Below the pieces are notes generated by a model that was not told where the DNA came from, ran no database searches, and was given only the letters and a program-made list of their open reading frames with translations. The position numbers and the translations under genes were made by a program. From Engraulis encrasicolus (lineage: Eukaryota > Chordata > Actinopteri > Clupeiformes > Engraulidae), in the NCBI RefSeq assembly GCF_034702125.1, contig NC_085860.1, positions 17,246,664 through 17,310,663 on the forward strand: a stretch of 64,000 nt of DNA, given 5' to 3'. Below are positions 30,673 through 41,044 of this stretch, in pieces (the first letter of the stretch is position 1; every line of letters starts with the position of its first letter).

Positions 30673-33168
30673 GGGCGTGGTTGATCATGTAATCATGCAC
30701 TCTAGCTCAATTGGTTAATCATTGGTTCAGTTTTTCAAAGATGGACTGTGGCCTTTTAAATCACTAGTCATTGCATTGTGGGTTTTAAGGGATGTAATAA
30801 AAGTAAAAGAGAAAGAGAAAGTGTGTTGTGGTAGACGTGGCTGTCGTAGACGACTGTGTCTGGGTCCGTGTATCTCGTGGCCATTCGATTTCCTTTTCCA
30901 AATCGGGAAATAGAAAACAGAAAATAACTCGTTATCCGATTTTTGTTTTGGAAATCGGGAAACGAAAATCGGAAAACGAACCAATTTTCATTATCCGTTT
31001 CATTCTGTTTAACGCGAGCAGGCCTGTAATTCAGAATTAAATTATGGCTTCGTTTTTCCATCACCTATTTTTTAATTACATGAACCGGAAGACGTTGATT
31101 GAGCGCCTGTCCGTCAGCTGTGAAGGAACGTAGGCCTACGGTGCGAGCGCAGACCTAGGTCTGTGGGTGCGAGTGATATTCCTAACATCTGGCCAACATT
31201 CCTTTGATTTGGGTTGCAGTCTTACCATGGCTAAGTCTGTCTTTTAAATTCTGGTTTGTTTGGGTTATTATTACCCTGGTATAAATACCCCTGCACGTAA
31301 GTTTGCAGAGTATGACGAAAGTTTTTGACTTGCCCTCTTCGTAACGCTAGCACTCAAGTAGGCTAGCTGGCATGATGCCACCCACAGCCCAAACTGTTTG
31401 TAGCTCTGGCTGTAATGGCTATTCATGACTACGAGATGAAATATAACAACCGATAGTCATATTCCCTCTCGAGCCGATACCAGACATCCCAAGTTCCGTG
31501 AGATGCTTATCGACCCTCGACACCCCCGACAATCAAAACGACATTAGTGTTAACACGCGTGTATTCATGTCCTTTATATCGCCCAGTCTGCATAGAACAT
31601 CTGCCTACTATTTTTCCCAGGACTTTTGCAGGGCGTACTACTTGTGTGCTCGCGCAAAACTATTCCACACATGCCGCACGAGTCATTATCTTTCTCTGCC
31701 CCTTCTAAAATCAGGGATATTTCATCTGACTCGCAGGCATCAGGGACAGGGGGAGCTGCTATCATACTCCCTTCATAGTAGTGGTGAACGTTCTCTGGGA
31801 AATATAAATATAATGGCTGTGATACATGTAAGCGAATTCCACCCGCTTTCAACCTGCTCGCTCGCCTCGCGTGGTGACGTAGCATCGTTTACCGGTCAAA
31901 TTAGCTTAGCTTAGCAAATGCTGTGGTCAAACAACCGTCTCTCTTCAATCACAAACACTGTATGTACAAATAAAAATGATGAAACAGGAGCGAATATATT
32001 GGTCACCTTAACCCAAGTGTCATTTATTTTAAAACCATCTGTGAAAAACGATCGGCAGATTTGACACCACCGAAATCAAAACAGCCTCCATTTTTAATAT
32101 CCCAGTAGTGCTGGTGACGCACGTGACGTCATGGCGTTGAAAGCTCTCCCATTGGTTAACGCTTCGCGGTGCCGCTACATTTTTCAGCCAAGCTCAACTT
32201 TCTCGCCTCGCTCGCCCACCGCCCGCCACCCTCGCTTCCCTACGTCACCACCTCTCGCCTCGCTGCCGCGTCCCAACGGAAAATAATGGAACGTCACGCT
32301 TGTACCGCTTTGGAAGCGCCCATGTAAATTGGGCGTAAGTGCCTAGCCTACATTTAAATGAGGACTTGTTAAAAACGTATAAAATATAGGCTATACTAGA
32401 GTAAACACCTCTGATGTGGCTAAGCCAACGCTTTACCCTGACACTGACACATTAGCACAGTTTCCGGGTCAACAAAAACTTAATGTTGAGCAAAATAAGA
32501 AATGGGAAAACGGGTCGTCTCTCTAATTCTGATTCCCATATTAAAGCGCTGAAAAGGAAATCAGAAAATGACTTGATTCTCGTTTTTTTGTTTTCCGGTT
32601 TCCAAACGGGAAACAAAATACGAGTGGTTTCTCGTTTATTGTTTACTTAAAAATCGGGAAACCGGTCATTTGTCGTGGTCCGTTTTCCGATTTGAAAATG
32701 AAAATCGAATGGCCAAGAGATACACGGACCGTGTCTGATATGTTTTTTGTTATCTGATTTTGAAAAAGGCCATGTCGCCAGTGTTTCCTTTGTTGTGCTC
32801 TATTTGTTCCATTGTACTAAAAGCATGAGAGACAGTGAAACTGGTAAGGGTAGGTGATCCGTGTTGACCGTGTGTAACTGGAACATTCTGCTGCCCCGGC
32901 TACCCCCCGTGTTATGTTCCGATGCACGATGAAGAGACACTGACGCCGTTCTTCACTTATATTTCATCAAGATAAAAAGGAAGTAGCACTTCAAGCACGC
33001 TGTCCAACAGGCCTCTCCCAGCTCAGTTGAATAGAGACTTTGTTGTAAAACAAAATACAATAAAATGTAAAACTATGTATAAAAATAACCCTTTTGGGAG
33101 GTCATCTGGTTTTGTGTGATAGCGAGGCCTTCTGTGTGTTATGTAGTGCGGCCTAGCCAACCTCTGAT
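30673..33168. repeat. U unit 6, truncated, with one insertion
   Basis: About 620 bp of U sequence (30673-30862 and 32731-33168) are interrupted by the 1,868-bp element. Homology ends at ...GCCAACCTCTGAT (33168), where the array stops. Confidence 0.88.
30863..32730. mobile_element. 1,868-bp inverted-repeat element with 7-bp target duplication, superfamily unclear
   Basis: The left end GGTCCGTGTATCTCGTGGCC and the reverse-complemented right end GGTCCGTGTATCTCTTGGCC match at 19 of 20 positions, and the similarity continues for about another 11 bp. A 7-bp direct repeat GTGTCTG flanks it (30856-30862 and 32731-32737); the empty site is seen in other U units. Both subterminal regions (about 200 bp) carry many AATCGGGAAA/CGGAAAACG words in inverted order. 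No transposase is recognised; the largest frames (138 and 103 codons) overlap and look like chance. Confidence 0.85.
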
Positions 33169-33535
33169 AGAAAGGTACCCTCCCAAGGTCTTATATGTTG
33201 GCAGGCGTATTTTCGGATGAGCTGGCGGACGATCAGGAGAATCGGGCCGAAGGAAGCGCTGATAGTGATGTTTTCGGATAATCTTGTGTAATATACTTAT
33301 ATAGGACAGGCGCGAATTCATGGAGAGAGAGCTCTGTGTGAGAGAGTGTAGTCCTAGGTGTGTGTGGTATGACTCGGGAGAAAAGGAAAGAATTATGTGG
33401 ACAGATTTAAATACTAGGTGAAGATGTTTAGCTCTTTCCCTGTCAGAAGATGAAAATTAATTTTAATTATGGATCAACCTCTGGTGTAATTTTAATAGTG
33501 GAAGTTAATAATTTTTGCTGTATGTGAATTTGGGC

Positions 33536-33596
<61 letters not shown>

Positions 33597-33605
33597 GCCA
33601 GTGTT

Positions 33606-33658
<53 letters not shown>

Positions 33659-34089
33659 ATCCACAAGAATGAAGTGTGTGTGTAATTAAGCATTTGTGTG
33701 TAATTTGGTGTTGGAACTAAGTGGCTCTGGATATGGTGGGATATCAGAGAGAAAACAGAAAAAGAAAAAGAAAAGAGAGAACATTTGACTGATAGGTAAT
33801 GATTGGATTGAAGGTTGAGAAGAAAGTACAGAGAATTGAAGGTTTTGAAAAGTGTGAAAATAGATGGAAGGTTACGTATTCCTTTTGGATGGAGATATCT
33901 ATTATAGAAGGTGAATGTGATGTAGGGATGGATGACAAAGGACTGTAGAGGCCACTGAATGGGCTGAAATTATTTCAGTGAAGAAAATGATGTCAAAATA
34001 ACAGAATAATAACTGAAGAAGGAATGAAGTGTAGAAACAAGGTAACTGAAGAATATAAGCTAACAGAGTAACAACGACATCTGAGGTAA
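33169..34089. other. Purine-rich sequence with (GA)n and (GT)n tracts
   Basis: From about 33330 the plus strand is strongly A/G-rich (AGGAAAGAATT, GAAGAAAATGATG and similar). It includes (GA)n at 33538-33593 and (GT)n at 33609-33657. No gene is seen. The style resembles the longer purine-rich tract at 54760-58200. Confidence 0.5.
33538..33657. repeat. (GA)n and (GT)n microsatellites
   Basis: About 56 bp of GA and about 49 bp of GT repeats separated by a 15-bp spacer. Confidence 0.95.
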
Positions 34090-35586
34090 GGCCTAGAAAA
34101 AATAATGTTTTGGTTCCGGTTGCCGACCGACCCTATAATTTTTTGTGCGACCCAAAATATTTTTTGGGAGTTTTTGGAATCCTCAAAAAAATATCGATGT
34201 TGTGTGGACGGTTGTTCATATAGTCAAGACAAAACACGTTTCTTCATTCCCATAACTCGCCATCTCTCACTTTCTACCTGCCTGCAAGTTACTGAATTTG
34301 CATCGCATGACTATCCACAAAGGAGCAACACACATGCGCGCGCCATAAGGGCCGCCGGCTTGATATTAGAAAACCCCAAATGTCACTGCAGAGTTGCGCA
34401 CCTACTCGGTGTAGGCTAATTATTATGCTACAACATGCTAATTGGTTGTCGTTGTAGCTCGTAAGTTTTAAACAACTTGCCTCATAGCGTTCTTGCAGAC
34501 TAATAGCCTACGATGTAGGATAGTTTGGGAACCTGGCGAAAATGCCTGTCAAATAATAAGTCAGTAGCCTTACCTCACCCGACACTGACACAGCCTGACC
34601 ACCCGCCTCGAAATGCAACACACAGACAACATTATGAGTAGGCCTATCCACGATTTTCGAATGTATTGATATTGTCTCCTCGTGTTAGAAAAGGGCTTCC
34701 ATTCAGTCGCGCTGCATGTTCGACGAGATGCATAACTCGTTATAACAATACTAAAGTAGCACTGTATCAATACCTTGTAAAATAAGTTAATATGAGAGAA
34801 GGGAAATGCTTTGCCCAAGTTTTCCTTCATTCTTTCATTTACCACAAGGCTTGGTTAACCAAGAAGTCCGTTGGCCTGCGCCCGTTATTCTCTCTCTCTC
34901 TCTCTCTGCTTGTCCCTCCACCATTGCACAGGAGCAGGGCGCCTGTCACTGTCTGACTCTCCGCACCTCCTCCAAATAATGAAATAGAAATGAACGATGA
35001 TGTCGCCACAATTACGACTGTTCGATGAAGACCTAGGACTACTACAGTTTCCTACAATGATGATTTATGACAATGACGATGTTGCCCCTCAATCACCCGC
35101 CATTAAAACATTCATATCGCCTCAGGTGTCTACATCCTCGCGTAAAACAAAAAAGTGAGTAAATAGAATGTTTGCAAGCCAGAACCTTCATCCCAATGAA
35201 AATATGGTCTACAACGGATGATGGAAAGGAATCAAAAAAGTAAACGGGACATAGGCATACAGGAGTTAAAATAGCAGTGTCAGGCAACTGACAGCTGGAC
35301 AAGTTTTGCCAGAAACGGTAGGCTATTACGCATCATATCCTCATTTCGGTGACGGTCAGTATAATTGGCTCATTAATGCTTATTGTAGGCTATTTCATTG
35401 TAGCTTTAGCAGGCCTCACTCCACCTTGGCATTGTTCCAACAACGTATATGACGAAATCTGGCGCATGTGGGGGGTTGGGGGTGTCGGACATAAAAATAA
35501 ATAAATAAATAAAACAATAAAAATCCGACCGACCCATGACCAAAGCTGACAACCAACCGGAACCAAACTTTTAATTTTCTTAGGCC
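34090..35586. mobile_element. 1,497-bp PIF/Harbinger-like element
   Basis: The ends GGCCTAGAAAAAATAATG and (reverse complement of the right end) GGCCTAAGAAAATTAAAAG continue into a shared TTTGGTTCCGGTTG block. Each side is flanked by TAA (34087-34089 and 35587-35589). A 3-bp TWA duplication with GGCC-type ends is the Harbinger pattern. A small (CT)n lies at about 34891-34907. Neither the DDE transposase nor the Myb-like protein of autonomous Harbingers is recognised. Confidence 0.8.
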
Positions 35587-35754
35587 TAACTAGCTGCAAT
35601 TAAGGAGGCATTTCATCATGTTACAGAGCGTCTCTGTTCATACACAGAGACAAACCATTAGAGCTGGACTCTGAGTGTGGTAGTGACAACATGGCGGTTA
35701 GAATGGTTGGTGGTTGCGGTTGTATATGAAATCTGTTCAATAAACTTTGACTGT
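35587..35754. other. Flank between Harbinger-like and Gypsy elements
   Basis: Unassigned sequence with an AATAAA at about 35739. It ends with CTGT, the left copy of the Gypsy target duplication. Confidence 0.4.
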
Positions 35755-37559
35755 TGTAGTGGGCGAGACCGTTACAGGAAGTAGTTCGACTACGCCACCC
35801 CCGGGGGTGGAGCCCCCGGAGGAAATGAATTAGGGGTAGTTACAGATACCCCGGACCAACACACAATGTACCCGCACAATAGATTACCAGGCAAACACAG
35901 GTTCGTGCACAATGGAGACAGAGACAGTGGTGACCATTAATAATTCAAATCTTTATTATTCTTTGCGTTATAAAAATATATTTTTCTCACTCTTTGCAAT
36001 AAATATAAAAGGTACTCACAATTCACAAAGTGCAGTGGGGTGGGTGTGCTGTCGCAATCACCCGCGGATCTATAAACACCTGCCCCAAAGTATGTTCACG
36101 TTAACAGTAAAGTGCAGGGGTGGGCGTGCTGCCACCACACCCGCGGATCTGTAAACACCTGTCCCAAAGTATGTTCACTAATTCACAATAGACAACACAC
36201 CTGGTAGGCCTAGGGCCTTAGAACCCACACTCAGGTTGTCGGACTCTGCCACTAGGGGCTGGCACGGCTAACACAATAGGGCGAATGGCACACCTCAGGA
36301 TTAACAAAAGAAAAAGTAAAGAAATAGTTCACAACAAACAGAAATAATTCACGGCAAACAGAAACAACAAGAAATCATAGCAAACCATGCAAAATAAATC
36401 AAAATCCAATTAACACATGCAATTAAATAAGAAATTAGATGATTGAATGAAATAATGAAAAAGGAAATTAGGCACAGCAAACGAAAGAAAACGAAAATCA
36501 AAACAAGAGGTAAACCAACCCCAGAGGCTCAGCTCAGTGCAGTCCCCTAGGTATCCCCACACACACTCACACGCACCAACGTACACACACGCACACACAC
36601 TGTGGAATGGCTCACACACCAGCTCACACCGAGCCGAGCGCCCACACACACACACACACACCCTGAACTAAGCGCGCCAACGCACACACACACACACACA
36701 CACGAATGTCCAATTTCCCGAGGCCGGAGCAGCAGCCGAGATACGGGTTCCCGGCTTCCAGAGGCACCACACAACCGGGGCTAAAAGTCGCCGCTCGTGC
36801 ACCTAAACGCGTGGTGTGTCTGACCACGGCCACACGGATACAACCTGCGAGGGAGGAGGAGAGCGTTAGCCAAGCTAGCAGGACACCCACTATGACACGA
36901 TTCTGCTGCCGAGAGGTTACCTTACCCGGAGATGAGGGTGCACCGATGCGCGATTCTCACAGTCGGAGTGCCAATACAGAGGTACACGGCCGAGGCGCCG
37001 GTAGCGACCACACGCTGAAACCATAATAATGGCCGTCGTTAGCAACCATGGTACGAAAACAAACAGTCAGGGCTGGGTAAAGGCACAAGCTAACCCACTA
37101 TAATACATACCGGCGTGCAGGAGACGGGAAATGCGCAAGGTAACCGTTGGTATTGTCCACCGAAGTCCTTGCCAGTGGAGAAGCAAGAGATCACTCTAGC
37201 CAAGTAAGAGACGTCAAGTTGGAATCACAACCTATAGAACAGCAGACGCGAAGTTAGCCACTAGCTGCTGGCTAGCACATAAACAGCGACAAGAAATGGT
37301 CCACATACTCACGAGGACAAGAAATGGTCCACATCTCCTAGATCTGAACTGGACACCGCACTCCTCTCGACGGCGAGGGGAGAAGCAACCACAGCATTCG
37401 CCGGTGGCGATGAAACGCGCAAAGGGGGACTTTGCAGGCTTACCGAATACTAGCCACTGGCAGTGTTTATGAAGAGACTTCCCATAAGCCTCTACGAGCG
37501 GCGTGGTGACGTGTGCCGCAGCGTCAGACTTTCCCTTAAAGGAGCAGCGCTCCACTACA
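35755..37559 (-). repeat. Gypsy 3' LTR (1,805 bp)
   Basis: It has TGTAGTGG/CCACTACA inverted ends. A poly(A) signal AATAAA (plus-strand TTTATT at 35952) is present. An internal CA-rich region lies at about 36550-36705. Compared with the other LTR it carries about 30 extra bases near 35840-35875 and a few substitutions. A minus-strand 107-codon frame (37232-37555) is repeated exactly in the other LTR and is probably just LTR sequence. Confidence 0.95.
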
Positions 37560-37575
37560 ATCTACCCCCCACATG
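37560..37575 (-). promoter_or_regulatory. Polypurine tract of the Gypsy element
   Basis: On the minus strand GTGGGGGGTAGATT lies directly before the 3' LTR. This is the position and composition of the tract that primes plus-strand DNA synthesis in LTR elements. Confidence 0.7.
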
Positions 37576-37637
37576 TTGAATCGTCGGCCCGACGATGCAG
37601 GTACGCTTTCCCCCCCACTCCCAGATCCAAAATTCCA

Positions 37638-38891
37638 TCAAGAGTTTGAAGTCGCCCCACCAGGCAGCCGATGGGGATTAGAGTGTTGTCCCGCGTTAGA
37701 CCGGAAAGTCCGGCGTGGGGGCACCTCGCTGCTGCTAGTGCCACGACCGGGTGGCTGAGCGGCCGAACTGCCGGGGGAAGCCTGCGAAGTCCGACGCTGC
37801 CCTTCGTTTCCTCCTGAGGTGCCACCCTGGGGTGCATGGGGCTCTGCTGGGACACCCAAGGCAGCATCGCCCACCTGCTCCCCAAGAAGGATATCTTCTT
37901 CGCTCGATAGCTCCCCTGAGTCGACAGGGGTAGGTTCGCCTGGTCGGCCCGACCCCGGGGGGGTGTCGGGGGCCAGGGGGCCCACCACTCCTTTCAGCAT
38001 GCTGCGGTGAACGTGCTTCAGCTTCGTTGGATCGTTGACGGGGGCGATCGTGTACACGGCTCCGGTCTCCGAAGGGGTACGCACCACCATGTGTACCTGG
38101 GAGTTCCACACATCTTGGATTTTATTTCGACCTCGCACGCCGAGGTTGCGTACATATACCCGTTGCCCTACTTCTAAAACAGCAGTCTTCACCCGTGCAT
38201 CGTGTCTGTCCTTGCGATATTCCGCCGCTGCGGCCAACCGCTCCCGAGCCCCATCAAATGCCACTTGAAGCCGGGCCTGATGCTCCTGTATCCAGTCGCA
38301 CACTCGACCATGGACCGGTGGCCGAACTCGGCCCAGGAGGAAGTCTACGGGTAGCTGTGGTTCTTGGCCGAACATAAGGAAGTGTGGCGATTCTCCTGTC
38401 GCTTGATGCGGGGTGGTATTATAACAGAAGGTTACGTGCGGCAGGCAAGTTGCCCAGTCGCGCTTCCGAGAGGCCGGTAGGGTACGCAGGAGGTTGTGTA
38501 GAGTGCGGTTAAATCGCTCACATTGGCCGTTCCCGGCCGGATGGTACGGGGTGGTTCGGGACTTCTGGACCCCGTACAGCCCGCAAAGCTGCTGCATCAG
38601 GGTGCCCTCGAAACAGCGCCCCTGGTCGGAGTGGAGCCGACCAGGAATTCCGAACCGGTAGAACCATTCCACAAGCAAGACCTGGGCGACCGTCGAGGCC
38701 CGCTGATCCCGGGTGGGGACGGCGATGGAATACTTACTGAAGACGTCCGTGATGACTAAAACGTTCTCCACCCCCCCGACGTGGGCTCCAAAAGCGTGAA
38801 ATCCACAGCTACCACTTCGTTGGGCCGAGATGCCAGTAGGTGGCCCATATACGCGGCGGCTAGAGGAGGCTCCCCTTTGGACTCTTGGCAC
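37638..38891 (-). pseudogene. Gypsy integrase core and C-terminal region (417 codons, frame-broken from pol)
   Basis: Integrase joins the cDNA ends to the host chromosome. The first 40 codons of this frame are an out-of-frame reading of the upstream pol region. True homology starts at the VENVLVITDVFSKY block (residues 41-54). The second catalytic Asp is D89 (LHSDQG) and the Glu is E125 (NGQCERFNR), exactly 35 residues apart: DD35E. A GPY/F-like C-terminal region (about 245-320) and a Pro/Ser/Gly-rich tail follow. The first catalytic Asp lies in the upstream frame. The break falls at a run of seven C (38771-38777 on the plus strand), so a 1-base loss or a sequencing error explains it. I would expect it to be continuous with pol in an active copy. 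Confidence 0.85.
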
Positions 38892-41044
38892 CTAAGGCAC
38901 TTTTCACACCATCGGCGCACCTCCGCAAACATGCGGGGCCAGTAACACCGTTGCCCAACCAACTCCAGTGTTCGATTAATCCCCTGGTGGCCATGGTGCT
39001 CATGGAGCTGGTTTAGGACCTCTGATTGCAGGGCAGCCGGCAAAACCAGCTGGAGGCACTCATCACGGCCACTGGGGTGTAGCACTCTCCGGTAAAGGAC
39101 TCCATCGTTCTCCACAAACCGTTTCCACTGCCGCAACAGGATCAAGGCCAAGGGTGACAGAGCTTCCCGTTCCTCACGAGTAGGCCGCCGACGCGCCTTC
39201 CAGAAGGCCAGAATCGGCTGGATAACAGGGTCTCCTTCTTGCAGAGCGCACAGGTCCGGCAAAGAGTGGGAGGGCAGCACCGAAACAACCAACTGAGAGG
39301 CGGTGATGCTACCCCCCGGGACAGCGGCCGGTTGCAGCTGACCACCGGGGTCGCTTGCTTGCAGAGTGCGCAGAACCGGCAAAGCGTGGGGGAACAACCC
39401 CGAGACACTGGACTGAGAGGCGGTGCTGCAGTCTCCCTGAGCCGCTACCTGTTGCAGCAATCTAGGGACCGCTGTACCCGGAACCAGGTCACTCACGTCT
39501 TCTTGGTCTGGCTGGTTCTGCCGCGACAGGCCGTCCGCATTACCGTTAGATCTACCCGAGCGGTACTTTAATTCAAAATCAAATGATGCAAGCTGTGCGG
39601 CCCACCGGTGTTCGACCGCCCCGAGTTTGGAAGTAGTGAGGTGACTCAGGGGGTTATTATCAGTGTACACGACACACTTCTGGCCCAAGAGATATTCGCG
39701 AAACTTCTCGGTGACGGCCCATTTTAGGGCGAGGAACTCGAGCTTCATAGAACTGTAATTGTTCATATTCCGCTCTGTAGGTCTTAACGTTCTACTGGCG
39801 TATGCCACCGGTCGGACTTTGCCGTCCACCTCCTGCGAGAGGACCGCGCCCAGTCCGCAATGGCTGGCGTCGACCTCAAGAATAAATGGGCGGCTAAAGT
39901 CCGCGTACGCCAGTACCGGCGCCGACACGAGCCTCCCCTTGAGTTCCTCAAAACTTCTTTCGCAATCCTCTGACCATGCATCAAGAAACTGCTGCCCCGA
40001 GGGCTGACGGGAACGGCTCCCGTTCAAGGTGGCCACCAATCGATGCAACGGCGCTGCCAGCTTTGCGAATCCTTCGACGAATCGTCGATAATAGCTGGCG
40101 AAGCCTAGGAAGGATCGGAGCTCCGACACATTGGCAGGTCGCCGCCATGTGGCCACTGCCTCCACCTTGCCAGGGTCGGTAGAGACCCCGTGCTGGGAGA
40201 TCACATGTCCCAAGTACTGAACCTCCGGCTTAAAGAACGCGCACTTCCCTAATTTAGCCTTCAGCCCCTCCGACTGCAACCGGGTCAAGACCATCTCCAG
40301 GCGCTGTAGATGTTGCGCCACGGTGGACGAGAAGATCACGATGTCGTCAAGATACAGTAGAACGGAATGACACTGTTGGTCGCCGAACATACGTTGCATT
40401 AATCGTTGAAATGTACCTGGTGCATTGCACAGGCCAAAAGGCATTCTGTTCCATTCGAACAACCCGAAGGGGGTACAGAATGCCGTTTTGGCCCGATCAC
40501 CTTCTGTCACGGGGACTTGGTTGTACCCACTGGCTAAGTCCATCGTAGAAAACCAGCGGGCACCTGCCAACATGTCCAATGTCTCCTCGATCCGAGGAAG
40601 CGGAAAGGCGTCTTTCCGAGTTCGGGCATTTAACAGGCGATAGTCGACACAGAGTCGCAAGCTCCCATCCTTCTTCCGGACTAGAACAATGGGAGAAGCG
40701 AATGGACTACTGCTTTCTCTGATGACCTTCGCCTGGAGGAGCTGGTTGATATGGGTTTTTACGGCCTCGTAGTCGGAGGGGGCAATGCGCCTGTAACGCT
40801 GCCGGACCGGTGTCGGATCCAACAGCGGGATGTCGTGCGAGATTAGGGAAGTGCAACCCAAGTCGCCCTCATGGGCGGAGAAGACCGAAGAGTACCTCAG
40901 AAGCAGGGCCCGGACCTCAGCCTGTTCCTCGGCAGGCAGGGGTAACAAGTCCACTGCGCGGATTTGTGTCTCCAAAGGCGACGGGGCAGGCGCCTGAGGG
41001 TCAGTACACCACGTCCCGTGGCAAGCTGATGATCGACACAGCAT
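38756..41044 (-). CDS. pol: Gypsy pol: reverse transcriptase, RNase H, integrase zinc domain (762 codons)
   Basis: The product would copy the element RNA into DNA. RT covers about residues 75-275, with the LVRKKDGSLRLCVDYR block (121-136), STMDLASGYNQ (166-176) and the catalytic YLDD box at 231-234. RNase H follows (about 385-510), with acidic residues in ILEVDASHCG (D392), LEFLAL (E436) and VYTDNNPL (D462). A linker (515-615) holds two copies of a ~32-residue repeat. The integrase HHCC zinc domain lies at about 681-719 and the first integrase Asp in VAVDFT (D748). The frame then ends prematurely after a C7 run. The frame opens directly after a TGA at 41045-41047 and overlaps the protease frame by 44 bp in the +1 phase. 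All RT and RNase H catalytic residues are present. Confidence 0.92.
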   Translation of the reverse strand: MLCRSSACHGTWCTDPQAPAPSPLETQIRAVDLLPLPAEEQAEVRALLLRYSSVFSAHEGDLGCTSLISHDIPLLDPTPVRQRYRRIAPSDYEAVKTHINQLLQAKVIRESSSPFASPIVLVRKKDGSLRLCVDYRLLNARTRKDAFPLPRIEETLDMLAGARWFSTMDLASGYNQVPVTEGDRAKTAFCTPFGLFEWNRMPFGLCNAPGTFQRLMQRMFGDQQCHSVLLYLDDIVIFSSTVAQHLQRLEMVLTRLQSEGLKAKLGKCAFFKPEVQYLGHVISQHGVSTDPGKVEAVATWRRPANVSELRSFLGFASYYRRFVEGFAKLAAPLHRLVATLNGSRSRQPSGQQFLDAWSEDCERSFEELKGRLVSAPVLAYADFSRPFILEVDASHCGLGAVLSQEVDGKVRPVAYASRTLRPTERNMNNYSSMKLEFLALKWAVTEKFREYLLGQKCVVYTDNNPLSHLTTSKLGAVEHRWAAQLASFDFELKYRSGRSNGNADGLSRQNQPDQEDVSDLVPGTAVPRLLQQVAAQGDCSTASQSSVSGLFPHALPVLRTLQASDPGGQLQPAAVPGGSITASQLVVSVLPSHSLPDLCALQEGDPVIQPILAFWKARRRPTREEREALSPLALILLRQWKRFVENDGVLYRRVLHPSGRDECLQLVLPAALQSEVLNQLHEHHGHQGINRTLELVGQRCYWPRMFAEVRRWCEKCLRCQESKGEPPLAAAYMGHLLASRPNEVVAVDFTLLEPTSGGWRTF

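Larger units (their letters stand above)
23563..33168. repeat. Tandem array of the ~1.14-kb U unit
   Basis: The anchor GTGGTTGATCA(C/T)GTAATC recurs at about 24001, 24469, 25606, 26758, 27899 and 30673. Spacings are 468, 1137, 1152, 1141 and 2774 bp. Subtracting two insertions from the last spacing gives about 1154 bp, and the first copy has an internal deletion. By eye the three central copies are almost identical over their length apart from a poly-C tract. Each unit contains a hAT-like start (CAGTGCTTCCCAAACTTCTT), a C-rich tract, AATAAAAG and a box A-like motif. Other copies lie at 5759-10779 and 59094-60098. Confidence 0.92.

Noticed and set aside
31498..31914. 138-codon frame as a host or transposase gene
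   Set aside because: It overlaps a 103-codon antisense frame, lacks domains, and lies within an element with otherwise non-coding sequence.
37232..37555. 107-codon minus-strand frame, identical at 44680-45003
   Set aside because: The duplicate is simply the second LTR. There is no domain and no separate evidence of coding.
38756..38891. Second programmed -1 frameshift at the G7 run in integrase
   Set aside because: The phase would allow -1 slippage, but a recoding site between the first and second catalytic Asp of integrase makes no biological sense. A homopolymer indel or base-calling error is simpler.
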